A stretch of DNA of 14,296 bases, taken from positions 1 to 14,296 of the forward strand of contig WAOU01000108.1 in NCBI GenBank assembly GCA_015521095.1, in the 5' to 3' direction. Made by a program: the position numbers and the translations under genes. The DNA is from Desulfurococcales archaeon (lineage in GTDB: Archaea; Thermoproteota; Thermoprotei_A; Sulfolobales; Acidilobaceae). The notes beneath the pieces were generated by a model. The model was not told the origin of the DNA. It did not search any database and saw only the letters and a program-made list of their open reading frames with translations. Shown here piece by piece: positions 1-5,724 of the stretch; position 1 is the stretch's first letter; each line of letters begins with the position of its first letter.

Positions 1-1
1 C

Positions 2-916
2 CTCGCAGAGATTCTGGAAACATACGGGGTTAATTCAAAAATAGTATTCCCTGAGGGACCTTCTAGAGTTGCCCGTGAACTCCTTGCAAAACTCGATATA
101 AAGTATCCGTATTCAAGCAAAATAACACCAGGCGTTATAGACTCGATAATTATAGTCGATACCGCTAATCTAGTCCAGCTTCATCCACACACCGAGATAA
201 TCGATGACGCTGGCTATATTGTAGTTATAGATCATCATAAAGAAGGAAGACTAAAGGATATGGTTGACACGGCTATCGTTTTACCAGAAGCTTCATCAAC
301 CAGCGAAATAATAGCTACTATAGCTAGAAACCTCTCTGTGCCACTAAACCCTAGTGTTGCTTCACTACTTTATGCTGGTATAATTAGTGACACAGCAGGC
401 CTCAGAAACCCAGGAGTTTTCACATTCATAGCACTAGACTACCTATATGAGAATGGTGCTAATGTAAATATTCTCAGAGAACTCCAGGACACGGGACAAC
501 CAGACCTCTCAGAAAGAATAGCTATATTCAAAGCCCTTTCAAGACTATCATATGCAAGGATATGCAAGGAAATAATCATTGCAATAACACATATTGGTAG
601 CCATGAATCTCAGATCGCCAGAAAACTTATTGAATTATCGGGAGATGTCGCAGTAGTGGTAAAAGATACAGAGATAGGAGTAAGGATAGCGATTAGGGTC
701 TCAAAGAGAGCGTTAGAAAATGGTATTCGAGCAAACGAAATAGCCCTTTACATAGCCGAAAAATATGGCGGGGAAGGAGGAGGACACGACGCAGCGGCGA
801 TGGTTACAATTAAAACTATGGAGTGGACCGCGGAACGGTTATCCGAGCAACTTGGAAGGAGTCTTCCTGGAAAAATAGCCCGATTATGTACGGCGAGGAG
901 GAAGAAACTTGAATGA
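2..916 (+). CDS. DHH-family phosphoesterase, RecJ/NrnA-like (5' partial)
   Basis: The frame is open from the left edge to the TGA at 914-916, giving 304 residues without the start, so the N-terminus is outside the window; the ATG at 260 is internal because family motifs lie upstream of it. Seen in the partial protein: VDTAN (about 52-56), VVIDHHK with the DHH triad at 77-79, SDTAGLRN (129-136), and the DHHA1-type GGGHDAAAM near 259-267. In this family the Asp and His residues bind two Mn/Mg ions and hydrolyse phosphodiesters, and DHHA1 binds the substrate. Known relatives are RecJ exonucleases, NrnA oligoribonuclease/pAp phosphatase and archaeal GAN. The apparent size is closer to NrnA-like proteins than to full RecJ, but the missing N-terminus limits this. 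No signal peptide is visible in the part present, so it is probably cytoplasmic. It overlaps the next gene, an XPF nuclease, by 8 bases, which suggests co-translation and a DNA repair or nucleotide-recycling role. The family is certain; the substrate is not. Confidence 0.9.
   Translation, partial: LAEILETYGVNSKIVFPEGPSRVARELLAKLDIKYPYSSKITPGVIDSIIIVDTANLVQLHPHTEIIDDAGYIVVIDHHKEGRLKDMVDTAIVLPEASSTSEIIATIARNLSVPLNPSVASLLYAGIISDTAGLRNPGVFTFIALDYLYENGANVNILRELQDTGQPDLSERIAIFKALSRLSYARICKEIIIAITHIGSHESQIARKLIELSGDVAVVVKDTEIGVRIAIRVSKRALENGIRANEIALYIAEKYGGEGGGHDAAAMVTIKTMEWTAERLSEQLGRSLPGKIARLCTARRKKLE
895..902 (+). promoter_or_regulatory. Shine-Dalgarno site for the XPF gene, inside the upstream gene
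   Basis: The purine run GAGGAGGA lies seven bases before the TTG at 909, within the last codons of the DHH gene. It supports TTG as the start and translation of the second gene from a shared message. No promoter-like sequence was seen just upstream. Confidence 0.65.
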
Positions 917-1652
917 ATCAGAGAAACCATTGATTATATATGCAGATTATAGAGAGGAGAAAAGCGGTATTCCTCGATTAATTGAAGAATCGGGACTGAG
1001 GGTTGTCAGAAAGAATCTCAGTATAGGAGACTATGTTATATCAAATGAGATAGTTATTGAGAGAAAATCAGCCTACGACTTTGTTCACAGTTTGTTCGAC
1101 GGAAGATTATTCGATCAGGCGAGAAGACTCAGAGAAGCCTATGGCTCTGTAATAATAATAATTGAAGGAAACCCTATAAGATTAAGACGCTATAGAAGGA
1201 TGACTAAACAGATATATGCTGCAATCTCATCGCTCCTAGTCGACTACGATATTAAGATAATATATAGTGATAACGTTGAGCACACGGCGATAATAATAGA
1301 GTCACTCGCGAGAAGACTGCTAAAGAGTAGGAGAACTGCTGTAGTCCTACATAAGAAGCCCAAACTAGAAACAATCCAAGAACAACAACTATACATTATT
1401 CAATCATTTCCCTCAATCGGTGCTAAAACCGCCGAGAAGATCTTAGAATACTTTGGTTCGCTGAGAGAATTCTGCAATGCATCAATCTCAGATCTCTCAC
1501 GAATCGAAGGCATAGGTGCTAAGAAAGCTGAGCAGATCTACAAGATACTCAACTCGAGATATGTTGGGAAGACAAAGCAGGTACGTAAACGTAGAAGAAC
1601 GCTAACAGACTACTATGTAGAGGAAGGAAATAACTCGACCCATGACGGATAA
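909..1652 (+). CDS. xpf: XPF/ERCC4-family structure-specific endonuclease (short crenarchaeal form)
   Basis: This 247-residue protein should cut branched DNA (3' flaps, forks, nicked Holliday junctions) near the single/double-strand boundary in repair and fork processing. The ERCC4 nuclease domain covers about residues 8-135 and carries the metal-dependent active site: Asp13, GD at 40-41, ERK at 51-53 (motif IVIERKSAYDF) and Asp57. Two helix-hairpin-helix motifs follow, FPSIGAKTA (167-175) and IEGIGAKKA (199-207), which bind DNA and form the dimer. The tail is basic and ends with RRTLTDYY (229-236), close to a PCNA-interacting box. There is no helicase domain; this matches the crenarchaeal XPF form, which works as a homodimer stimulated by PCNA, and differs from the long euryarchaeal Hef. 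The TTG start is chosen for the Shine-Dalgarno site at 895-902 and because MNESEKPLIIYADYRE begins right at the domain. It overlaps the upstream DHH stop. Confidence 0.93.
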   Translation: MNESEKPLIIYADYREEKSGIPRLIEESGLRVVRKNLSIGDYVISNEIVIERKSAYDFVHSLFDGRLFDQARRLREAYGSVIIIIEGNPIRLRRYRRMTKQIYAAISSLLVDYDIKIIYSDNVEHTAIIIESLARRLLKSRRTAVVLHKKPKLETIQEQQLYIIQSFPSIGAKTAEKILEYFGSLREFCNASISDLSRIEGIGAKKAEQIYKILNSRYVGKTKQVRKRRRTLTDYYVEEGNNSTHDG

Positions 1653-1660
1653 GCAAGCAT

Positions 1661-1672
1661 ATTTATTTTATA
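1661..1672 (+). promoter_or_regulatory. TATA-box region of the EF-2 promoter
   Basis: The AT-rich string ATTTATTTTATA lies just after the XPF stop, about 55 bases before the EF-2 start. Archaeal transcription usually begins about 25 bases after the TATA centre, which would put the start near 1690-1697 and leave a leader of about 25-30 bases. This implies that EF-2 is transcribed separately from the nuclease pair. The transcription start is inferred. Confidence 0.6.
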
Positions 1673-1711
1673 ACCCTACATGGACCGCCCTTCTTACTGG
1701 TGTAGTGTGAA

Positions 1712-1719
1712 AGGTGATC
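1712..1719 (+). promoter_or_regulatory. Strong Shine-Dalgarno site of EF-2 (AGGTGATC)
   Basis: Eight consecutive bases match the complement of the archaeal 16S rRNA 3' end (GAUCACCU). The spacing of three bases to the TTG at 1723 decides the EF-2 start; the next in-frame ATG, at 1765, has no such site. Confidence 0.85.
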
Positions 1720-1722
1720 TAG

Positions 1723-3936
1723 TTGGGAGCAAGAGTAAAGGTAGTATCTGAAATAGAGAAAATAATGGGCAACATCGAACAAATACGAAACATAGGTATA
1801 ATTGCCCACGTCGACCACGGAAAAACCACTCTAAGCGACTCGCTACTTGCGGCAGCAGGTATCATCTCGGAGAGAATCGCGGGAGACGCTCTAGTACTAG
1901 ACTTCCTGAGCGTAGAAAAGCAGAGAGGAATAACAGTAAAGTCTGCAAACATAAGCCTCTACCACGAATACAATGGTAAACCATATGTAATCAACCTCAT
2001 CGATACTCCTGGACACGTAGACTTCTCAGGTAAAGTAACAAGAAGCCTTAGAGTTCTCGACGGAGCGATCGTAGTAGTAGACGCAGTAGAAGGAGTGATG
2101 ACACAGACAGAGACAGTGATTAGACAAGCACTGGAAGAGAGAGTAAGACCACTACTCTATATCAACAAGGTAGACAGATTAATCAAAGAGCTAAAACTTC
2201 CGCCGGACAAGATTATGGAGAGATTTATCGAAATAATACGCGATGTAAACAACTTGATAGACCTATACGGAGAACCAGAGTTCCGCAAGAAGTGGAAACT
2301 CAATCCTGCAGACGGAACAGTCGCATTTGGTAGCGCAAAGGACAGATGGGGAATCAGTATACCGATGGTCAAGAAGAAAGGAATAACGTTCCAAGAAATA
2401 ATCAAAGCATATGAGACCGAGGACAAAGCCGAGATAGCTAGACTAGCAAAACTAATGCCCGTGCACGAAACAATATTAGACATGGTAGTCAGATTCGTCC
2501 CCAACCCAAGAGAAGCCCAGAGGTACAGAATACCGAAGATCTGGAAAGGAGACATAAACTCAGAACTAGGAAAAGCCCTCTTAGAAGCAGATCCCGACGG
2601 CCCCCTAGTATTCTTCGTAAACGACGTAAGAGTAGAGAAGACGGGACTCGTAGCAACAGGAAGAGTATTCTCCGGAAGACTCGAGCCTGGAAAAGAAGTA
2701 TATCTACTAACAGCGGGCAAGAAAGCCAGAATACTCCAAGTAAGCCTTTACATGGGACCATTCAGAGAAATCACCAAGCTCATACCAGCAGGAAACATAG
2801 GTGCAGTAATGGGATTAGAGGATGTAAGAGCTGGAGAAACAGTCGTTGCACCCGACGCAATTGAGCAAGCAGCACCATTCGAACAACTAAGATACGTAAG
2901 CGAGCCAGTAGTAACAATAGCAGTAGAGCCCACCAAGATACAAGACCTACCAAAGATGATCGAGGCACTAAGAAAGCTCACAATAGAAGATCCCAACCTT
3001 GTAGTAAAGATCAACGAAGAAACCGGAGAGTACCTAATATCAGGTATGGGACCCCTCCACCTAGAAATCGCGCTAACATTACTAAAAGAAAGATTCGGCA
3101 TAGAGGTAAAGGCCAGCCCACCAATAGTAGTATATAGAGAAACAGTCAGGGCAGAAAGCCAGGTATTCGAAGGAAAGAGCCCCAACAAACACAACAAATT
3201 CTATATCAGCGTTGCACCACTAAATGAAGAAACCATCGAGCTAATACAGAAAGGAATAATCTCAGAGAACCAAGATCCCAAGGAAAGAGCAAAGATACTA
3301 AGAGACAAGGCTGGATGGGACTACGATGAAGCAAGGAAGATCTGGGCAATCGACGAAGGAATCAACGTCTTCGTCGACAAGACCAGCGGTGTACAGCATC
3401 TAAGAGAAGTAAAAGACACAATCCTAGCAGCATTCAGGCTGGCTACAAAAGAGGGACCACTAGCAGCCGAGCCAGTGAGAGGAATCAAAGTAATCCTACA
3501 TGATGCGACGATACACGAAGACCCTGTCCATAGAGGACCAGGACAGATCTATCCAGCAGTAAAGAACGCTATATGGGCCGGAATGCTTACAGCAAGACCT
3601 ACCCTACTAGAGCCACTACAGAAACTCGACATAAGAACGCCGATGGACTATGTGAGCCAGATAGCAAGCGTGATTGCAAGAAAACGAGGACGAATACTAG
3701 AAGTATTAAGCCAAGGCATGCTGGCTAGAGTAATCGCAGAAGTACCAGTGTCCGAGAGCTTCGATCTAGCAGCAGAGCTTAGAAGCGCTACTGCTGGACG
3801 AGCCTTCTGGGGCGTAGAATTCAGCAGGTGGGCACCAGTACCTGATGCTATGCTCGACGAACTAATTAGGAAGATAAGACAGAGGAAGGGTCTGCCACCG
3901 TCGCCTCCTAAGTTAAACGACTTGATCGGCCCATAA
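1723..3936 (+). CDS. fusA: Translation elongation factor EF-2
   Basis: This is archaeal EF-2 (aEF-2), the ribosomal translocase GTPase in the cytoplasm. It is 737 residues, the usual archaeal length. GTPase motifs in order are G1 AHVDHGKT (28-35), G2 with Thr71 in RGITVK, G3 DTPGH (94-98), G4 NKVD (148-151) and G5 GSAK (203-206). Domains II-V follow; the domain IV tip has DPVHRGPGQ, where His603 is the expected diphthamide site by comparison with yeast His699, the residue that diphtheria toxin modifies in eukaryotes and archaea. The TTG start is supported by the AGGTGATC site and by alignment of the short N-terminal helix (VSEIEKIM) with other crenarchaeal EF-2 proteins. The gene has its own TATA box and T-rich terminator, so it appears to be a single-gene unit. 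No intein, frameshift or truncation is seen. Confidence 0.99.
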   Translation: MGARVKVVSEIEKIMGNIEQIRNIGIIAHVDHGKTTLSDSLLAAAGIISERIAGDALVLDFLSVEKQRGITVKSANISLYHEYNGKPYVINLIDTPGHVDFSGKVTRSLRVLDGAIVVVDAVEGVMTQTETVIRQALEERVRPLLYINKVDRLIKELKLPPDKIMERFIEIIRDVNNLIDLYGEPEFRKKWKLNPADGTVAFGSAKDRWGISIPMVKKKGITFQEIIKAYETEDKAEIARLAKLMPVHETILDMVVRFVPNPREAQRYRIPKIWKGDINSELGKALLEADPDGPLVFFVNDVRVEKTGLVATGRVFSGRLEPGKEVYLLTAGKKARILQVSLYMGPFREITKLIPAGNIGAVMGLEDVRAGETVVAPDAIEQAAPFEQLRYVSEPVVTIAVEPTKIQDLPKMIEALRKLTIEDPNLVVKINEETGEYLISGMGPLHLEIALTLLKERFGIEVKASPPIVVYRETVRAESQVFEGKSPNKHNKFYISVAPLNEETIELIQKGIISENQDPKERAKILRDKAGWDYDEARKIWAIDEGINVFVDKTSGVQHLREVKDTILAAFRLATKEGPLAAEPVRGIKVILHDATIHEDPVHRGPGQIYPAVKNAIWAGMLTARPTLLEPLQKLDIRTPMDYVSQIASVIARKRGRILEVLSQGMLARVIAEVPVSESFDLAAELRSATAGRAFWGVEFSRWAPVPDAMLDELIRKIRQRKGLPPSPPKLNDLIGP

Positions 3937-3945
3937 CACAACTAA

Positions 3946-3958
3946 TTTCCTTCTTTTT
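3946..3958 (+). terminator. T-rich archaeal terminator after EF-2
   Basis: TTTCCTTCTTTTT begins ten bases after the EF-2 stop on the coding strand. Archaeal RNA polymerase commonly stops at such T-runs without a hairpin, and none is seen before it. More T-rich sequence follows to about 3985. Confidence 0.6.
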
Positions 3959-4058
3959 AATAATTTATTTATAATTATTTTATCCAATAGTATCGTATAG
4001 CTCATTCTCCATATAATAATATATTCTAATAATTTTATCTTAAAGGTAAGACTTTTTC

Positions 4059-4071
4059 GAAACGGTTTAAG
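4059..4071 (+). promoter_or_regulatory. Candidate promoter 1 of the nuo operon (BRE plus TATA-like)
   Basis: The purine-rich GAAACGG directly before TTTAAG resembles an archaeal BRE plus TATA element. A start near 4092 would give a leader of about 100 bases containing the inverted repeat and the hairpins described below. It lies in the 255-base AT-rich spacer 3937-4191, where no gene was seen. Confidence 0.4.
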
Positions 4072-4095
4072 TAGCGATAAAATAAATGGTATATA

Positions 4096-4123
4096 CAACT
4101 TATTTCTATCTACTGATAAGTTG
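4096..4123. repeat. 8-bp inverted repeat with 12-base spacer
   Basis: CAACTTAT at 4096-4103 is exactly repeated as its reverse complement ATAAGTTG at 4116-4123. The arm centres are 20 bases apart, close to two helical turns, as expected for a dimeric regulator site; it could also form an RNA hairpin. It lies between the two candidate TATA boxes of the nuo operon. Its function is unproven, and a chance match in AT-rich DNA is possible. Confidence 0.5.
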
Positions 4124-4135
4124 ACTAAGCTTCTC

Positions 4136-4145
4136 TTATTTTTAA
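4136..4145 (+). promoter_or_regulatory. Candidate promoter 2 of the nuo operon (TATA-like)
   Basis: TTATTTTTAA lies about 50 bases before the nuoA start and would place transcription near 4165-4170, giving a short leader. In that case the inverted repeat at 4096-4123 would sit just upstream of the promoter. The sequence alone does not choose between this and candidate 1. Confidence 0.35.
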
Positions 4146-4153
4146 CAGATGAG

Positions 4154-4172
4154 GGCAGGTAACACCCCTGCC
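4154..4172 (+). repeat. Hairpin in the nuoA leader
   Basis: GGCAGG (4154-4159) pairs with CCTGCC (4167-4172) around a seven-base loop. It is a GC-rich island in AT-rich sequence. Its 3' arm shares two bases with the palindrome that follows, so the two structures cannot both form fully. Confidence 0.5.
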
Positions 4173-4182
4173 AGCCGGCTGG
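4171..4182 (+). repeat. Perfect 12-bp palindrome CCAGCCGGCTGG
   Basis: The 12 bases equal their own reverse complement. The last two, GG, are also the first two of the nuoA Shine-Dalgarno site GGTGAT at 4181-4186. It could be a DNA-binding site or a small RNA hairpin (4-bp stem, 4-base loop) that partly hides the ribosome binding site. Confidence 0.55.
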
Positions 4183-4186
4183 TGAT
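4181..4186 (+). promoter_or_regulatory. Shine-Dalgarno site of nuoA (GGTGAT)
   Basis: GGTGAT lies five bases before the ATG at 4192, the same geometry as at nuoB and nuoD. Its first two bases belong to the 12-bp palindrome. Confidence 0.75.
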
Positions 4187-4191
4187 ATGGT

Positions 4192-4602
4192 ATGTTAGAA
4201 CTGCTAGGAGATAGCCTAGTAAAAGCAGGAACAGCACTAGTGGTTCTGCCAATAATTCTCATAGCGGTTATGGGCTTAGTAGTGGTTATTCTAATACAGC
4301 TTACAAGGGCGAGACAGGATATTATTGAGAAAGAGCCATGGAAATATGAGAGATACGAGGCAGCAAACCCGCTAAAATATAAAGAGGCGAGGACAAAAGT
4401 CTCTATGCAGTATCTAGGATACTTAATAATGTTCCTCGCAGTAGAACCAGCAGTAGTCCTACTCGCTATACTGATGACTGCTCCACGAGACCTCCTGGAA
4501 AGTATGCTTATAATATATGGAGTATTCCTAGCAGTATACGCTCCTCTCCTCGCATACGCAGTAAGAGAAGCCAGGAGAATACAGTCCTGGATGTTGGACT
4601 GA
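4192..4602 (+). CDS. nuoA: Complex I-like membrane subunit NuoA (ND3-like)
   Basis: This 136-residue membrane protein has three likely transmembrane helices (about 15-38, 72-94, 104-124), the usual NuoA/ND3 layout. The loop after helix 1 carries YERYEAANP (52-60), matching the family pattern YE(C/S)G-x-P, and helix 2 carries FLAVEP (81-86), matching FDVEA. In complex I this subunit helps join the peripheral and membrane arms and lines the path linking the quinone site to the proton channels. Oddities: the loop Cys is Ala57, and the conserved helix-2 Asp (Asp79 in E. coli) is Ala83, while the Glu is kept as Glu85. It is the first gene of the operon, 17 bases before nuoB, and the stretch of AT-rich DNA before it separates it from EF-2. 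The family call rests on the loop motif, helix pattern and position. Confidence 0.88.
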   Translation: MLELLGDSLVKAGTALVVLPIILIAVMGLVVVILIQLTRARQDIIEKEPWKYERYEAANPLKYKEARTKVSMQYLGYLIMFLAVEPAVVLLAILMTAPRDLLESMLIIYGVFLAVYAPLLAYAVREARRIQSWMLD

Positions 4603-4606
4603 ATTT

Positions 4607-4614
4607 GAGGTGAT
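4607..4614 (+). promoter_or_regulatory. Shine-Dalgarno site of nuoB that sets the start at 4619
   Basis: GAGGTGAT lies four bases before the ATG at 4619. The in-frame GTG at 4610 and ATG at 4613 fall within or on this site and so are unlikely starts. Confidence 0.75.
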
Positions 4615-4618
4615 GATT

Positions 4619-5218
4619 ATGGATGGAAACGGAAATGGAGAGGGCAAGGTATACGTAGGAAACATAAATGTTTCCGCTAGAAAAGCCAGAAAACTATTAA
4701 TGAGCGACCTGAAACTAGGCAAACTTGTAGATTGGGGAACTGCATTCTCTCTATGGCCAATACACCTGACAACCAGCTGTTGTGGATGTGAATTCGCAGC
4801 GGCGTGGAGCCCCCGCTATGATAACGAGCAGCACGGTGCCCTACCATGGATTGGTCCAAGACAGACTAACTTGATTATCATCGAGGGAACCGTGACGAAA
4901 AAAATGGCATGCGCGGTCAGGATCGTATGGGAACAAATGCCCCAGCCTAAATTCGCTATTGCAATGGGTGCATGTGCACTCGACGGCGGCATATTCTACA
5001 ACAGCTATAATATAGTAAGGCCTTGGCAGATTGTTCCTGTAGACGTGTATATACCAGGGTGTCCTCCTAGACCCGAGTCCGTAGCGAAATCGATCATCAT
5101 GCTTCAAAAGAAGATTCGAGAAAAACAGGTAGCATCAAAATTCGTCGAAGAGGGATGGCGTCCCGACAAGGAATACGTTATACCAAAAGAGGACCTGTGC
5201 TCGTGGTGGAGGGGATAA
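4619..5218 (+). CDS. nuoB: Complex I-like iron-sulfur subunit NuoB (PSST-like, N2 cluster)
   Basis: NuoB carries the terminal [4Fe-4S] cluster N2, which hands electrons to the acceptor bound between NuoB and NuoD. From the ATG at 4619 the protein has 199 residues. The N2 ligands are visible: tandem Cys54-Cys55 (TTSCCGCE), Cys119 (MGACA) and Cys148 (PGCPPRP). The stretches KKMACAVRIVWEQMPQPK and VPVDVYIPGCPPRPE are diagnostic of NuoB. It is soluble and sits on the membrane arm. An additional Cys57 directly after the tandem pair and the FAA in place of the bacterial EMM run are unlike the bacterial forms I remember. The open frame extends to a GTG at 4610, but that codon lies inside the Shine-Dalgarno site. 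nuoC starts five bases after the stop. Confidence 0.95.
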   Translation: MDGNGNGEGKVYVGNINVSARKARKLLMSDLKLGKLVDWGTAFSLWPIHLTTSCCGCEFAAAWSPRYDNEQHGALPWIGPRQTNLIIIEGTVTKKMACAVRIVWEQMPQPKFAIAMGACALDGGIFYNSYNIVRPWQIVPVDVYIPGCPPRPESVAKSIIMLQKKIREKQVASKFVEEGWRPDKEYVIPKEDLCSWWRG

Positions 5219-5222
5219 AGGA

Positions 5223-5711
5223 ATGAGTCCAGAGGAACTAGTGGAGAGAATAAAGTCACTGCTCGGTGACTACGCAAAAGAGATCAAGATATGGAAAAAC
5301 GATTACATCGAGGTTGAAGTAGATAAAGAGAATATAGAAGAAGTCGCTAAGAGGATGAAAGAATTCGGCTTTGATCATGTCAAAGACTTAACAGTAGTCG
5401 ACTATATGAAAGAAGGATTCTTCCGTATAATATATAATTTAGGAAGCTACGACAACTTCGAACTATCCTATTACATAGTAGGAATCGCGTACAACATACC
5501 CAGAGATAAGCCAGCCACCAAGACACTCTTCTACATCTATACCTCGGCGGACTTCCAGGAAAGAGAAGCATATGAAGCATTTGGAATAACCTTCGAGGGA
5601 CACCCTGATCTAAGACCAGTACTGCTTTCCCCTCCAGTAGCAGAGTTGAAGCCTCTCAGAAAAGACTTCGTCGTTAAAGAAGATCCGGAAATCATCACAA
5701 AGAAGAAATAA
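5223..5711 (+). CDS. nuoC: Complex I-like subunit NuoC (30-kDa family)
   Basis: This 162-residue soluble protein is the NuoC (Complex1_30kDa) subunit of the peripheral arm; it holds no cofactor and packs against NuoD and NuoI. An N-terminal alpha/beta domain (about 1-70) leads to the signature QEREAYEAFGITFEGHPDL (112-130), followed by the Leu/Pro stretch and RKDF (146-149) typical of the family. The charged tail ends KKK. The ATG follows the nuoB stop by four bases; the AAGGA directly before the start is too near for ideal pairing, but the GGAGGGG a few bases earlier, inside nuoB, may serve, suggesting coupled translation. It is separate from NuoD, not fused to it as in E. coli NuoCD. Confidence 0.94.
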   Translation: MSPEELVERIKSLLGDYAKEIKIWKNDYIEVEVDKENIEEVAKRMKEFGFDHVKDLTVVDYMKEGFFRIIYNLGSYDNFELSYYIVGIAYNIPRDKPATKTLFYIYTSADFQEREAYEAFGITFEGHPDLRPVLLSPPVAELKPLRKDFVVKEDPEIITKKK

Positions 5712-5719
5712 GGAGGTGA
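5712..5719 (+). promoter_or_regulatory. Shine-Dalgarno site of nuoD that sets the start at 5725
   Basis: GGAGGTGA starts within one base of the nuoC stop and lies five bases before the ATG at 5725. The in-frame GTG at 5716 is inside this site and is an unlikely start. Confidence 0.75.
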
Positions 5720-5724
5720 ATGAG

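Noticed and set aside
748..930. Minus-strand reading frame across the end of the DHH gene
   Set aside because: It lies opposite a well-supported gene whose motifs (GGGHDAAA) occur in this stretch, and its own sequence resembles no family. The same applies to the other minus-strand frames opposite EF-2 and the nuo genes.
3913..4098. Possible 61-residue minus-strand gene in the spacer after EF-2
   Set aside because: It overlaps the EF-2 end and the T-rich terminator, has AT-driven composition (many Leu, Ile and Lys), and no ribosome binding site or recognisable motif was seen.
4151..4190. GC-rich paired stretch considered as a tRNA or riboswitch
   Set aside because: It is too short for a tRNA, has no T-loop or acceptor-stem layout, and matches no riboswitch pattern I know. 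It is reported as simple hairpins instead.
4610..4616. GTGATGA resembling the box C of a C/D guide RNA
   Set aside because: It is explained as the nuoB Shine-Dalgarno site, and the next CTGA downstream is about 90 bases away, too far for the usual C/D RNA of 50-65 bases.
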